Under the pieces are notes generated by a model, which was not told where the DNA came from, ran no database searches, and was given only the letters and a program-made list of their open reading frames with translations. DNA of 14,627 bases from JAQGLW01 sp035995725 (lineage in GTDB: Bacteria > Pseudomonadota > Gammaproteobacteria > Burkholderiales > Burkholderiaceae_D): the NCBI GenBank assembly GCA_035995725.1, contig DASYKE010000111.1, positions 1 to 14,627 on the forward strand. Reading direction: 5' to 3'. Position 1 is the stretch's first letter, and the number at the start of each line of letters is the position of its first letter. This document shows positions 7,019-13,178 of this stretch, in pieces. Both the position numbers and the translations under genes were made by a program.

Positions 7019-7044
7019 GCTGAATCCGGCGCGCCGATCAGCTT
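7017..7044 (-). terminator. Stem-loop spanning the gntR stop codon
   Basis: AAGCTGA (containing the TGA stop) pairs perfectly with TCAGCTT, and between them lies the GC-only palindrome CGGCGCGCCG. The fold should be stable, but what follows is GACAAAAAG rather than a U-run, so it is a poor intrinsic terminator. It may stabilise the gntR 3' end or attenuate read-through into sdhC. It overlaps the TTGACA hexamer. Confidence 0.4.
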
Positions 7045-7826
7045 AATTCGTTCCGATAATGATGGCGATCAGTGAGGTACAGGCCCCGCCTTACCTCGAC
7101 CGGCTTGTCGCCATAGGTATACGAGACCCGCTCGACGCTCAGCAACGGCGTATCGGCCGCAACCGCCAGCAGTGCCGCGGCGTCAGGATCCGCGCTGACT
7201 GCGCGGATCCGTTCAGCCGCACGAATCATGTGAGTACCGAACTCGGTTTCAAACAAGCCGTACATCGGCCCTTTGTATTCAGTCAGGCGCTCTGCCGTCA
7301 AGCCTTTGAATATTGCACCCGGCAGCCACAGTTCTTCCAGAATGGTCGGCGCGCCGTCAAAAGACTGTACACGCCTGATGAAAATCACCGAATCGCCGGC
7401 CTTGATATCGAGCAGGCGCGCGACTTCGGCCGGCGCGCGCAGGCGCTTGACTTCGATGATCCTGTTTTCCGGAACATGCGCGTTCCCCGCATCGGGCATC
7501 AGGCGCAGAAAACGGAACTGCGCGCGCGCTTCGTGATGCGTTGCGACGAAAGTGCCCTTGCCCTGCCGGCGAACCACCAGATTTTCCGCCGACAACTCGT
7601 CAATCGCTTTGCGGACGGTGCCTTGACTGACCTTGAACCGGACGGCCAGCTCGACTTCGCTGGGAATCAGATCGCCGGGCTTCCATTCGCCGGACTGCAG
7701 GCTTTGCGTGATCAGAGCCTTGATTTGCTGGTATAGCGGACTGAAAGTAGGAGAAGTGCCGGAGGTGAAAGTCCCTGCTGCGCCTTGCGTGGCAATATTG
7801 TTGAAGTCGGAGATCTGGGAAGCCAT
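7038..7826 (-). CDS. GntR family (HutC subfamily) transcriptional regulator
   Basis: This is a DNA-binding repressor/activator with an effector domain, 262 residues. Residues about 30-97 form the winged helix-turn-helix (LYQQIKALITQSLQSGEWKPGDLIPSE... split by PSEVELAVRFKVSQGTVRKA, then the wing RRQGKGTFV). Residues about 115-256 match a UTRA ligand-binding domain (VIFIRRVQ, EELWLPG, ERVSYTYGDKPVEVRRGLY). It faces away from mdh and lies directly upstream of sdhC in the same direction, so control of mdh, sdh and itself is the natural inference; the ligand is unknown. ATG at 7826 is chosen over GTG at 7844. A 22-bp dyad covers its own promoter -10 box, suggesting autoregulation. Confidence 0.92.
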   Translation of the reverse strand: MASQISDFNNIATQGAAGTFTSGTSPTFSPLYQQIKALITQSLQSGEWKPGDLIPSEVELAVRFKVSQGTVRKAIDELSAENLVVRRQGKGTFVATHHEARAQFRFLRLMPDAGNAHVPENRIIEVKRLRAPAEVARLLDIKAGDSVIFIRRVQSFDGAPTILEELWLPGAIFKGLTAERLTEYKGPMYGLFETEFGTHMIRAAERIRAVSADPDAAALLAVAADTPLLSVERVSYTYGDKPVEVRRGLYLTDRHHYRNELS

Positions 7827-7880
7827 AACCCCTAATTTCACCACAAACCCCGTTTTCCGTCCAGCAAAAAGTAGTAGATG

Positions 7881-7902
7881 ATATGTCTTATATAAGATAT
7901 AT
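7881..7902. promoter_or_regulatory. Operator-like dyad, probable GntR binding site
   Basis: The core TCTTATATAAGA (7886-7897) is a perfect 12-bp palindrome, and the symmetry extends to 22 bp with one mismatched pair. It covers the -10 box of the gntR promoter and ends eight bases before the -35 box of the mdh promoter. Size and symmetry suit a dimeric GntR-family protein; which protein binds is inferred from position only. Confidence 0.6.
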
Positions 7903-7917
7903 GACAGCCATTGACAG
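7889..7917 (-). promoter_or_regulatory. gntR promoter
   Basis: On the minus strand CTGTCA is followed after 17 bases by TATATA. The -10 box lies within the palindrome, and the -35 box overlaps that of the mdh promoter on the other strand. The predicted start is about 55 bases before the gntR ATG. Confidence 0.55.
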
Positions 7918-7939
7918 AGTGGTCATGTCGGCCTACACT
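7911..7939 (+). promoter_or_regulatory. mdh promoter
   Basis: A perfect TTGACA, a 17-base spacer and TACACT form the best sigma70 promoter in the window. Transcription would start near 7946, leaving a leader of about 177 bases before the mdh ATG. Confidence 0.65.
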
Positions 7940-8122
7940 CGCGGGCAATAAATTGTACATTTCGAATTGCCTCTTGGTAAAGCGTTGTCGCCGCCCGTCT
8001 ATTGCGGCACTGGCCAATCAGGCTGACTCGGCATGCTTTCACCGGTATCGGTATCATTACAATCTTTCGCAACATACACATAAGTCTCGACATCGTTTTC
8101 ATTACCACCTTGGAGATTCATC

Positions 8123-9112
8123 ATGGCTAAAGCCCCCATGCGCGTCGCCGTCACCGGCGCCGCCGGCCAGATCGGCTACTCCTTGCTGTTTCGCATCGCC
8201 AACGGCGACATGCTCGGCAAGGACCAACCGGTCATTCTGCAACTGCTCGAAATCCCGGATGAGAAAGCCCAGAAAGCGCTGAAGGGCGTGATGATGGAAC
8301 TCGACGACTGCGCGTTTCCGCTGTTGGCCGGCATGTCGGCGCACGGCGATCCGATGACCGCGTTCAAGGACATCGATGTCGCGCTGCTGGTAGGCGCGCG
8401 TCCGCGCGGCCCGGGCATGGAGCGCAAGGACCTGCTCGAAGCCAATGCGAAAATCTTCACGGTGCAAGGCAAGGCGCTGGATGCCGTCGCATCGCGCAAC
8501 GTGAAAGTGCTCGTTGTCGGCAATCCGGCCAATACCAATGCGTATATCGCAATGAAATCCGCGCCGAGTCTGCCGGCCAAGAATTTCACCGCAATGCTGC
8601 GCCTGGATCACAATCGCGCATTGTCGCAAGTCGCCGCCAAAATCGGCAAGCCGGTCACGTCGATCGAAAAGCTGTTCGTCTGGGGCAATCACTCGCCGAC
8701 GATGTATCCCGACTATCGCTACGCGACCGCCGACGGCAAACCCGTCAAAGCCATGATCAACGACGATGCATGGAACAAGGATGTGTTCCTGCCGACCGTC
8801 GGCAAGCGCGGTGCCGCGATCATTGAAGCGCGCGGCCTGTCGTCGGCGGCATCGGCAGCCAACGCGGCCATCGATCATGTCCGCGACTGGCTGCTCGGCA
8901 CCAATGGCAAGTGGACCACGATGGGCATACCGTCGGACGGCTCGTACGGAATTCCGAAAGACACGATGTTCGGTTTCCCGGTGACTACCGAAAAAGGCGA
9001 ATACAAGATCGTTCAGGGACTGGACATCGACGCATTCTCTCAGGAGCGCATCAATGTCACGCTGAAAGAACTGCTGGATGAACGCGAGGGCGTGAAACAC
9101 CTGGTCGGCTAA
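8123..9112 (+). CDS. mdh: Malate dehydrogenase (NAD-dependent)
   Basis: It oxidises malate to oxaloacetate with NAD+ in the cytosol, closing the TCA cycle and supplying the GltA substrate. The 329 residues fit the MDH group common in Burkholderiales. TGAAGQIGYSLL at 11-22 is the dinucleotide-binding loop, ARPRGPGMERKDLL holds the substrate arginines Arg95 and Arg101, NPANTN starts at 134, and LDHNRA at 161-166 carries Asp162 and Arg165. WGNHSPTMYPD contains the catalytic His190, which pairs with Asp162. ATG at 8123 follows TTGGAGATTCATC, a good ribosome-binding site. It is transcribed away from gntR, from a well-formed promoter with a long leader. No strong intrinsic terminator is obvious after the stop. 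Confidence 0.98.
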   Translation: MAKAPMRVAVTGAAGQIGYSLLFRIANGDMLGKDQPVILQLLEIPDEKAQKALKGVMMELDDCAFPLLAGMSAHGDPMTAFKDIDVALLVGARPRGPGMERKDLLEANAKIFTVQGKALDAVASRNVKVLVVGNPANTNAYIAMKSAPSLPAKNFTAMLRLDHNRALSQVAAKIGKPVTSIEKLFVWGNHSPTMYPDYRYATADGKPVKAMINDDAWNKDVFLPTVGKRGAAIIEARGLSSAASAANAAIDHVRDWLLGTNGKWTTMGIPSDGSYGIPKDTMFGFPVTTEKGEYKIVQGLDIDAFSQERINVTLKELLDEREGVKHLVG

Positions 9113-9545
9113 GGATTTGCACCGGCCGGACGAGTAACGCGGTTTTTGGAGTGGCGCTGCTTGTCCGCCGGATCATCGGATCAATTGGGCCTGACGGTCC
9201 GCTGCATATGCATCATGCCGAATTTGTGGGGCAGCGTCGTGCGGTTTTTTCATTCGGGCGAATCGCCGTCTGCCCCGCTGATGCATAGCGGCTTCATGCA
9301 ATACAATGACTGAAATCTATAAAGCGGCAGAAAGCATGACTGAAGCACAAGTTGCATAGTTGGTCCTGTACAACAAATTTCCATATTGCAATACTGCGAC
9401 AGCTATTTTAGTTAATATTGAGCTGCACGCAAGAGTGCAATATTAGTGGCCGCCTTGCTTGAATCCGCGGCTACTTCGTTATTGAATCAAGCGCGCGTTG
9501 CGTGGAATACAATTCCTCGAGACCGCGCATTAAAGGAGAAATCTG
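9113..9545. other. 433-bp gene-poor interval between mdh and the small secreted-protein gene
   Basis: No convincing coding region is seen. The left part has several dyads: GGGGCAG (9228-9234) with CTGCCCC (9270-9276), and between them ATTCG/CGAAT around two bases at 9252-9263. The right part is AT-rich with a perfect palindrome TATTGCAATA (9384-9393) and AATAT/ATATT plus TGCAC/GTGCA arms at 9414-9444. A 17-codon open frame at 9306-9359 lacks a ribosome-binding site. The region could contain an mdh 3' end, a small RNA or a remnant of a lost gene, but none can be shown here. Confidence 0.6.
9482..9513 (+). promoter_or_regulatory. Weak promoter candidate for the small secreted-protein gene
   Basis: TACAAT (9508-9513) is a good -10 box 32 bases before the ATG. 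The only -35-like hexamer, TTGAAT, is 20 bases away, which is too far for a standard sigma70 site. Confidence 0.25.
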
Positions 9546-9953
9546 ATGAAAAAGTACCTGTCTACAATGTTACTTCTGGGCGCCAGTATGACGGTCGCGA
9601 TTCCTCAAGTCTGGGCGCAGACGCATAAGGCTGCACCGGCAGCTTCCGCAGCCGCCGAGCCAGAGATGAAAGGTTTCTCCAAGACCGACTTCCACTGCGA
9701 ACTCGGTACCAACTTGACGATTTACGAAAAGGCCAACGACAACAAATCCATCGGTTTGAAATGGAACAAGAAGGTCCATGAATTGACCCGCGTGGAAACG
9801 ACGACCGGCGCAAATCGTTTTGAGAATCGCCAGGCCGGCCTGGTCTGGATCGGCATCCCGGCCAAGGGTATGTTGCTCGATTCCAAGAAAGGCCATCAGC
9901 TTGCCAACGAATGCAAGAGCGCCGACCAAACGAAAGCCAAATCCAAAGTATAG
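9546..9953 (+). CDS. Small secreted protein, possible MliC-type lysozyme inhibitor
   Basis: The 135-residue product starts with a clear Sec signal peptide (MKKY, then the hydrophobic LSTMLLLGASMTVAIP), with probable cleavage after VWAQ or nearby, followed by an Ala/Pro-rich linker to about residue 40. The mature domain has two cysteines, Cys51 (FHCELG) and Cys123 (NECKS), placed to form one disulfide across the domain. The pattern of an early Cys, short beta-strands, TTGANRFENR, W101 and PAKG before the last Cys resembles the membrane-bound/periplasmic lysozyme inhibitor fold (MliC), where a small-residue loop and a lysine contact lysozyme. It lacks a lipobox, so it would be periplasmic. AAAGGAGAA precedes the ATG. 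The MliC assignment is by eye; a conserved hypothetical of another fold is possible. Confidence 0.85.
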   Translation: MKKYLSTMLLLGASMTVAIPQVWAQTHKAAPAASAAAEPEMKGFSKTDFHCELGTNLTIYEKANDNKSIGLKWNKKVHELTRVETTTGANRFENRQAGLVWIGIPAKGMLLDSKKGHQLANECKSADQTKAKSKV

Positions 9954-9980
9954 TAGTCATCGCATTGCCAAGCGTTCCAG

Positions 9981-10012
9981 CGACTCCGGCGCCATTCGTG
10001 GCGCCGGAGTCG
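9981..10012 (+). terminator. Strong hairpin after the secreted-protein gene
   Basis: CGACTCCGGCGCC and GGCGCCGGAGTCG form a perfect 13-bp GC-rich stem around ATTCGT. The following bases (TTCAAGAAGC) are not a U-run, so it may be a weak terminator or a transcript-end stabiliser. It separates this gene from acnA. Confidence 0.55.
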
Positions 10013-10043
10013 TTCAAGAAGCAAGCCAGCCTGCAAAATAGCT

Positions 10044-10093
10044 TTTACATTACCCGGATGCGCATGTATTTGTATTGAGAATTTGTATTAAGA
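10044..10093 (+). promoter_or_regulatory. acnA upstream region: promoter candidate and 13-bp direct repeat
   Basis: TTTACA (10044-10049), 17 bases, then TATTTG (10067-10072) is a possible sigma70 promoter. TTTGTATTGAGA (10069-10080) is repeated as TTTGTATTAAGA (10082-10093), 11 of 12 bases identical with a 13-base period. The repeat could be a binding site for a regulator working on direct repeats, or simply AT-rich promoter DNA. Confidence 0.3.
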
Positions 10094-10139
10094 TTCAAAC
10101 TAGTTTTTATCATCGTATTTCGAACAATAAGGAAAAGCC

Positions 10140-12863
10140 ATGTCCCGCAACACGCTGAACACCCTCAAGGAATTTAATATTTCGGGTTCCAGAAAAGGGA
10201 AGTTCTACTCGCTCCCAGCGTTGGAGAAAAAACTCGGTGTGAATATCTCGCGCCTGCCGGTATCGATCCGCATCGTGCTCGAATCCGTGCTGCGCAACTG
10301 CGACGGCAAGAAAGTGACCGAAGAGCATGTGCAGCAGCTCGCGAACTGGAATCCGACCGGCGCCCGCACTGAAGAAATCCCATTCGTGGTTGCACGCGTG
10401 CTGTTGCAGGACTTTACCGGCGTACCGCTGCTGGCCGACCTGGCCGCGATGCGCGGCGTCGCCTCCAGGATGAACAAGAATCCCAAGAACATCGAGCCGC
10501 TGGTGCCGGTGGACCTGGTGGTCGATCACTCCGTGCAGATCGACCACTATCGCGACAAAAAAGCGCTCGACCTCAACATGAAACTCGAATTCCAGCGCAA
10601 CAACGAGCGCTACCAGTTCATGAAATGGGGCATGCAGGCATTCGATACGTTCGGCGTGGTGCCGCCCGGTTTCGGCATCGTGCATCAGGTCAATCTGGAA
10701 TATCTGGCGCGCGGCGTACACAAGAAAGACGACGTTTACTATCCGGATACCCTGGTCGGCACCGATTCCCACACCACCATGATCAACGGCATCGGCGTGG
10801 TAGCCTGGGGCGTTGGCGGCATCGAAGCGGAAGCCGGCATGCTCGGCCAGCCGGTGTACTTCCTGACGCCGGATGTGGTCGGCGTGAACCTCAGCGGTCA
10901 ATTGCGCGAAGGCGTCACCGCGACCGATCTGGTGCTGACCGTCACCGAATTGCTGCGCAAGGAAAAAGTGGTCGGCAAGTTTGTCGAGTTTTTCGGCGAA
11001 GGCACCGAATCGCTCTCCACCACCGACCGCGCGACGCTTGCCAACATGGCACCTGAATACGGTGCCACCATGGGCTTTTTCCCGGTCGATGAAGCGACCA
11101 TCGACTACTTCCAGGGCACCGGCCGCAACAAAGCGGAAATCGATGCATTCGAAAGCTATTTCAGGGCACAAAATTTATTCGGCGTCCCGAAAGCCGGCGA
11201 GATCGACTACACCAAGGTCGTCGAACTCGATCTCGGCTCGGTAGCGCCATCGCTGGCGGGTCCGAAACGTCCGCAAGACCGGATCGAGATCGGCAACGTC
11301 AAGGCGAATTTCGCCGAGCTGTTCGCCAAGCCGACCTCGGAAAACGGCTTCAACAAAAAGATCGAAGATCTCGATGCAACCTACGTCAACGCCGACGGCG
11401 TCAAGGTCAAAAACGGCGATGTGCTGATCGCTGCGATCACCTCTTGCACCAATACCTCCAATCCGAGCGTAATGATCGCCGCCGGCCTGCTGGCCAAAAA
11501 AGCGGTGGAAGCCGGTCTGAAGGTATCACCGCATATCAAGACGTCGCTCGCCCCCGGCTCCCGCGTCGTGACCAAGTATCTGGAAGCGGCCGGCCTGCTG
11601 CCATACATGGAGCAGCTCGGCTTTGGCGTGACTGCCTATGGCTGCACCACCTGCATCGGCAATGCCGGCGATCTGACCGCGGCAATGAACGAGGCGATCG
11701 TGCAAAACGATATCGTTGCATCGGCCGTGTTGTCCGGCAACCGCAATTTCGAAGCGCGCATCCATCCGAATATCCGCTCCAACTTCCTCGCGTCTCCGCC
11801 GCTGGTGGTGGCGTATGCCATCGCCGGCAACATGACCAGGGATCTGATGACCGAGCCGGTCGGCAAAGGCAAGGACAAAAACGGCAGCCCGCGCGACGTG
11901 TACCTCGGCGACATCTGGCCCACCAGCAAGGAAGTTGCGAAGCTGATGAAGTTCGCGCTGAATGGGCAGACCTTCAAGGAAAATTATGCCGACGTCAAGG
12001 ACGCGCCCGGCAAACTGTGGGAACAGATCGGCGGCGTCGCCGAAGGCCAGATCTACGACTGGCCGAAGTCGACTTACATTGCCGAACCGCCGTTTTTCAA
12101 TGACTTCACGATGGAACCGAAAGCGGCTGCGACCGGTATCACCGGCGCACGCGCATTGGGTGTGTTCGGCGACTCGATCACCACCGACCATATTTCTCCG
12201 GCCGGTTCGATTCAGGAGTCCAGCCCGGCAGGAAAATGGCTTATCGCGAATGGCGTGCTGAAAGCCGATTTCAACTCCTATGGCGCACGGCGCGGCAATC
12301 ACGAGATCATGATGCGCGGCACTTTTGCCAATGTGCGTGTCAAGAACCTGATGATCCCGCCCAAAGCGGACGGCTCGCGCGTGGAAGGCGGCATCACGTT
12401 TCACCAGCCGAGCGGCGTGCAAATGTCGATCTACGACGCCGCAATGCAGTATGTCGACGACGGTGTGCCGACAATGGTATTCGGCGGTGAAGAGTACGGT
12501 ACCGGCTCTTCGCGCGACTGGGCAGCCAAAGGCACGCAGCTGCTGGGCGTCAAGGCAGTGATTGCCCGTTCGTTCGAACGTATCCATCGCTCCAACCTGG
12601 TCGGCATGGGCGTGCTGCCGCTGCAGTTCGTCGGCGACGACAGCATCCAGAGACTCGGCATCAAAGGCGACGAAACCTTCGATCTGAAAGGCCTTGAAGG
12701 CGAGATCAAACCGCAGCAGGAAGTCACGCTGGTGATCAATCGTTCCAATGGCAGCAGCCAGAACGTCAAGGTCTTGCTGCGTATCGATACGCCGATCGAA
12801 GTGGATTACTACAAACATGGCGGCATACTGCCTTTCGTTCTCCGTCAGCTTCTGGCTGCCTGA
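10140..12863 (+). CDS. acnA: Aconitate hydratase A
   Basis: This [4Fe-4S] enzyme isomerises citrate to isocitrate in the cytosol, between the GltA product and isocitrate dehydrogenase. At 907 residues it is of the AcnA/IRP1 type rather than AcnB. The cluster ligands are Cys436 in ITSCTNTSNP and Cys502 and Cys505 in YGCTTCIGNAG, one residue off E. coli AcnA. DLVVDHSVQ, GTDSHTTMINGIGV and, in the mobile C-terminal domain, GEEYGTGSSRDWAAKG are also conserved. The ATG follows AAGGAAAAG. The C-terminus VLRQLLAA and stop lie inside the first unit of an 81-bp tandem duplication, and the stop codon is within a perfect 8-bp hairpin (12856-12876). It stands alone on the plus strand with its own terminator 156 bp downstream. 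Confidence 0.98.
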   Translation: MSRNTLNTLKEFNISGSRKGKFYSLPALEKKLGVNISRLPVSIRIVLESVLRNCDGKKVTEEHVQQLANWNPTGARTEEIPFVVARVLLQDFTGVPLLADLAAMRGVASRMNKNPKNIEPLVPVDLVVDHSVQIDHYRDKKALDLNMKLEFQRNNERYQFMKWGMQAFDTFGVVPPGFGIVHQVNLEYLARGVHKKDDVYYPDTLVGTDSHTTMINGIGVVAWGVGGIEAEAGMLGQPVYFLTPDVVGVNLSGQLREGVTATDLVLTVTELLRKEKVVGKFVEFFGEGTESLSTTDRATLANMAPEYGATMGFFPVDEATIDYFQGTGRNKAEIDAFESYFRAQNLFGVPKAGEIDYTKVVELDLGSVAPSLAGPKRPQDRIEIGNVKANFAELFAKPTSENGFNKKIEDLDATYVNADGVKVKNGDVLIAAITSCTNTSNPSVMIAAGLLAKKAVEAGLKVSPHIKTSLAPGSRVVTKYLEAAGLLPYMEQLGFGVTAYGCTTCIGNAGDLTAAMNEAIVQNDIVASAVLSGNRNFEARIHPNIRSNFLASPPLVVAYAIAGNMTRDLMTEPVGKGKDKNGSPRDVYLGDIWPTSKEVAKLMKFALNGQTFKENYADVKDAPGKLWEQIGGVAEGQIYDWPKSTYIAEPPFFNDFTMEPKAAATGITGARALGVFGDSITTDHISPAGSIQESSPAGKWLIANGVLKADFNSYGARRGNHEIMMRGTFANVRVKNLMIPPKADGSRVEGGITFHQPSGVQMSIYDAAMQYVDDGVPTMVFGGEEYGTGSSRDWAAKGTQLLGVKAVIARSFERIHRSNLVGMGVLPLQFVGDDSIQRLGIKGDETFDLKGLEGEIKPQQEVTLVINRSNGSSQNVKVLLRIDTPIEVDYYKHGGILPFVLRQLLAA

Positions 12864-13011
12864 GAACTTCAGGCAGAGCCTGCCCGGTGTGAGGCGCAGC
12901 GCGACCACGCTGCTTGGGTTCTCCGTCAGCTTTTAGCCGCCTGAGACCTTCAGGAATAGCCTGCCTGGTGCGGGGCGTAGCGTGGCCAGGCAGCCCGGGT
13001 TCTTCGCCAAC
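12837..13011 (+). repeat. 81-bp imperfect tandem repeat covering the acnA 3' end
   Basis: Unit 1 (12837-12917) and unit 2 (12918-12998) align without gaps at about 65 of 81 positions. A third partial unit begins at 12999 (GTTCTTCGCCAAC). Because 81 is a multiple of three, the copies stay in the acnA frame: unit 1 encodes VLRQLLAA-stop, unit 2 also VLRQLLAA-stop with different codons (CTG/TTA, GCT/GCC), and unit 3 VLRQP-stop. Units 2 and 3 lie after the acnA stop codon. Confidence 0.85.
12856..12876 (+). promoter_or_regulatory. Hairpin containing the acnA stop codon
   Basis: CTGCCTGA (with the TGA stop) pairs perfectly with TCAGGCAG around a 5-base loop. An alternative stem GGCAG/CTGCC with loop AGC overlaps its right arm. 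The second repeat unit keeps only the inner CCTGA/TCAGG pairs. The role is unknown; the lack of a U-tract argues against intrinsic termination. Confidence 0.45.
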
Positions 13012-13018
13012 CGTGAGC

Positions 13019-13057
13019 AAAAACCGCAGGGAGTGAATTCTCCATGCGGTTTTTTTT
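13019..13057 (+). terminator. Factor-independent terminator of acnA
   Basis: AAAAACCGCA and TGCGGTTTTT pair, with an inner GGAG/CTCC stem and loop TGAATT, followed by a run of eight T. The A-run before the stem means it could also act on minus-strand transcripts. Confidence 0.85.
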
Positions 13058-13137
13058 ATAACAAAATACTGCATGGCGTTGGAACGTCGTACGCCTGTCG
13101 AGAACCATGCATTTCCATTGGAGTTCGCGGAATCCAC

Positions 13138-13143
13138 TACAAT
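13138..13143 (+). promoter_or_regulatory. -10 box candidate for the DUF2863 gene
   Basis: TACAAT lies 36 bases before the ATG at 13179, with no clear -35 at normal distance (TTGGAG is only 14 bases upstream). If used, it excludes the earlier ATG at 13107 and leaves a leader of about 30 bases. Confidence 0.35.
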
Positions 13144-13178
13144 ACGTTTATCTGCTCCCTCTTCACGGTTTTCCCATC

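Larger units (their letters stand above)
7827..8122. other. Divergent gntR/mdh intergenic control region
   Basis: These 296 bases separate divergent genes and contain two promoters, one operator-like dyad and a long untranslated leader for mdh (about 177 bases after the predicted start point). I see no known riboswitch or small ORF in the leader. An open frame at 7911-8282 on the plus strand overlaps mdh out of frame and is not called. Confidence 0.7.
12864..13178. other. acnA-DUF2863 spacer
   Basis: These 315 bases contain the downstream units of the 81-bp repeat, a strong intrinsic terminator (13019-13057) and a promoter-like -10 box for the next gene (13138-13143). Open frames here (for example 12766-13137 on the minus strand) read through the repeat and match nothing I recognise. 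Confidence 0.7.

Noticed and set aside
7912..7919. TGACAGAG resembling the end of the sdhB-flanking elements
   Set aside because: It lacks the GGG start and any matching inverted end, and it is explained by the TTGACA promoter box.
7946..8122. Riboswitch in the mdh leader
   Set aside because: No conserved riboswitch core that I recognise; only the length is unusual.
8102..9100. 332-codon open frame antisense to mdh
   Set aside because: Covers mdh almost exactly on the other strand; a codon-bias shadow.
9306..9359. 17-codon open frame with a repeated ATGACTGAA, between mdh and the secreted-protein gene
   Set aside because: No ribosome-binding site and no recognisable sequence; such short frames occur by chance.
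10110..11171. 353-codon open frame antisense to the acnA 5' half
   Set aside because: Same reason: fully antisense to a strongly conserved gene.
11526..12908. 460-codon open frame antisense to acnA (minus strand)
   Set aside because: A shadow of acnA codon bias; rich in His, Arg and Ala with no domain, and the sense gene is unmistakable.
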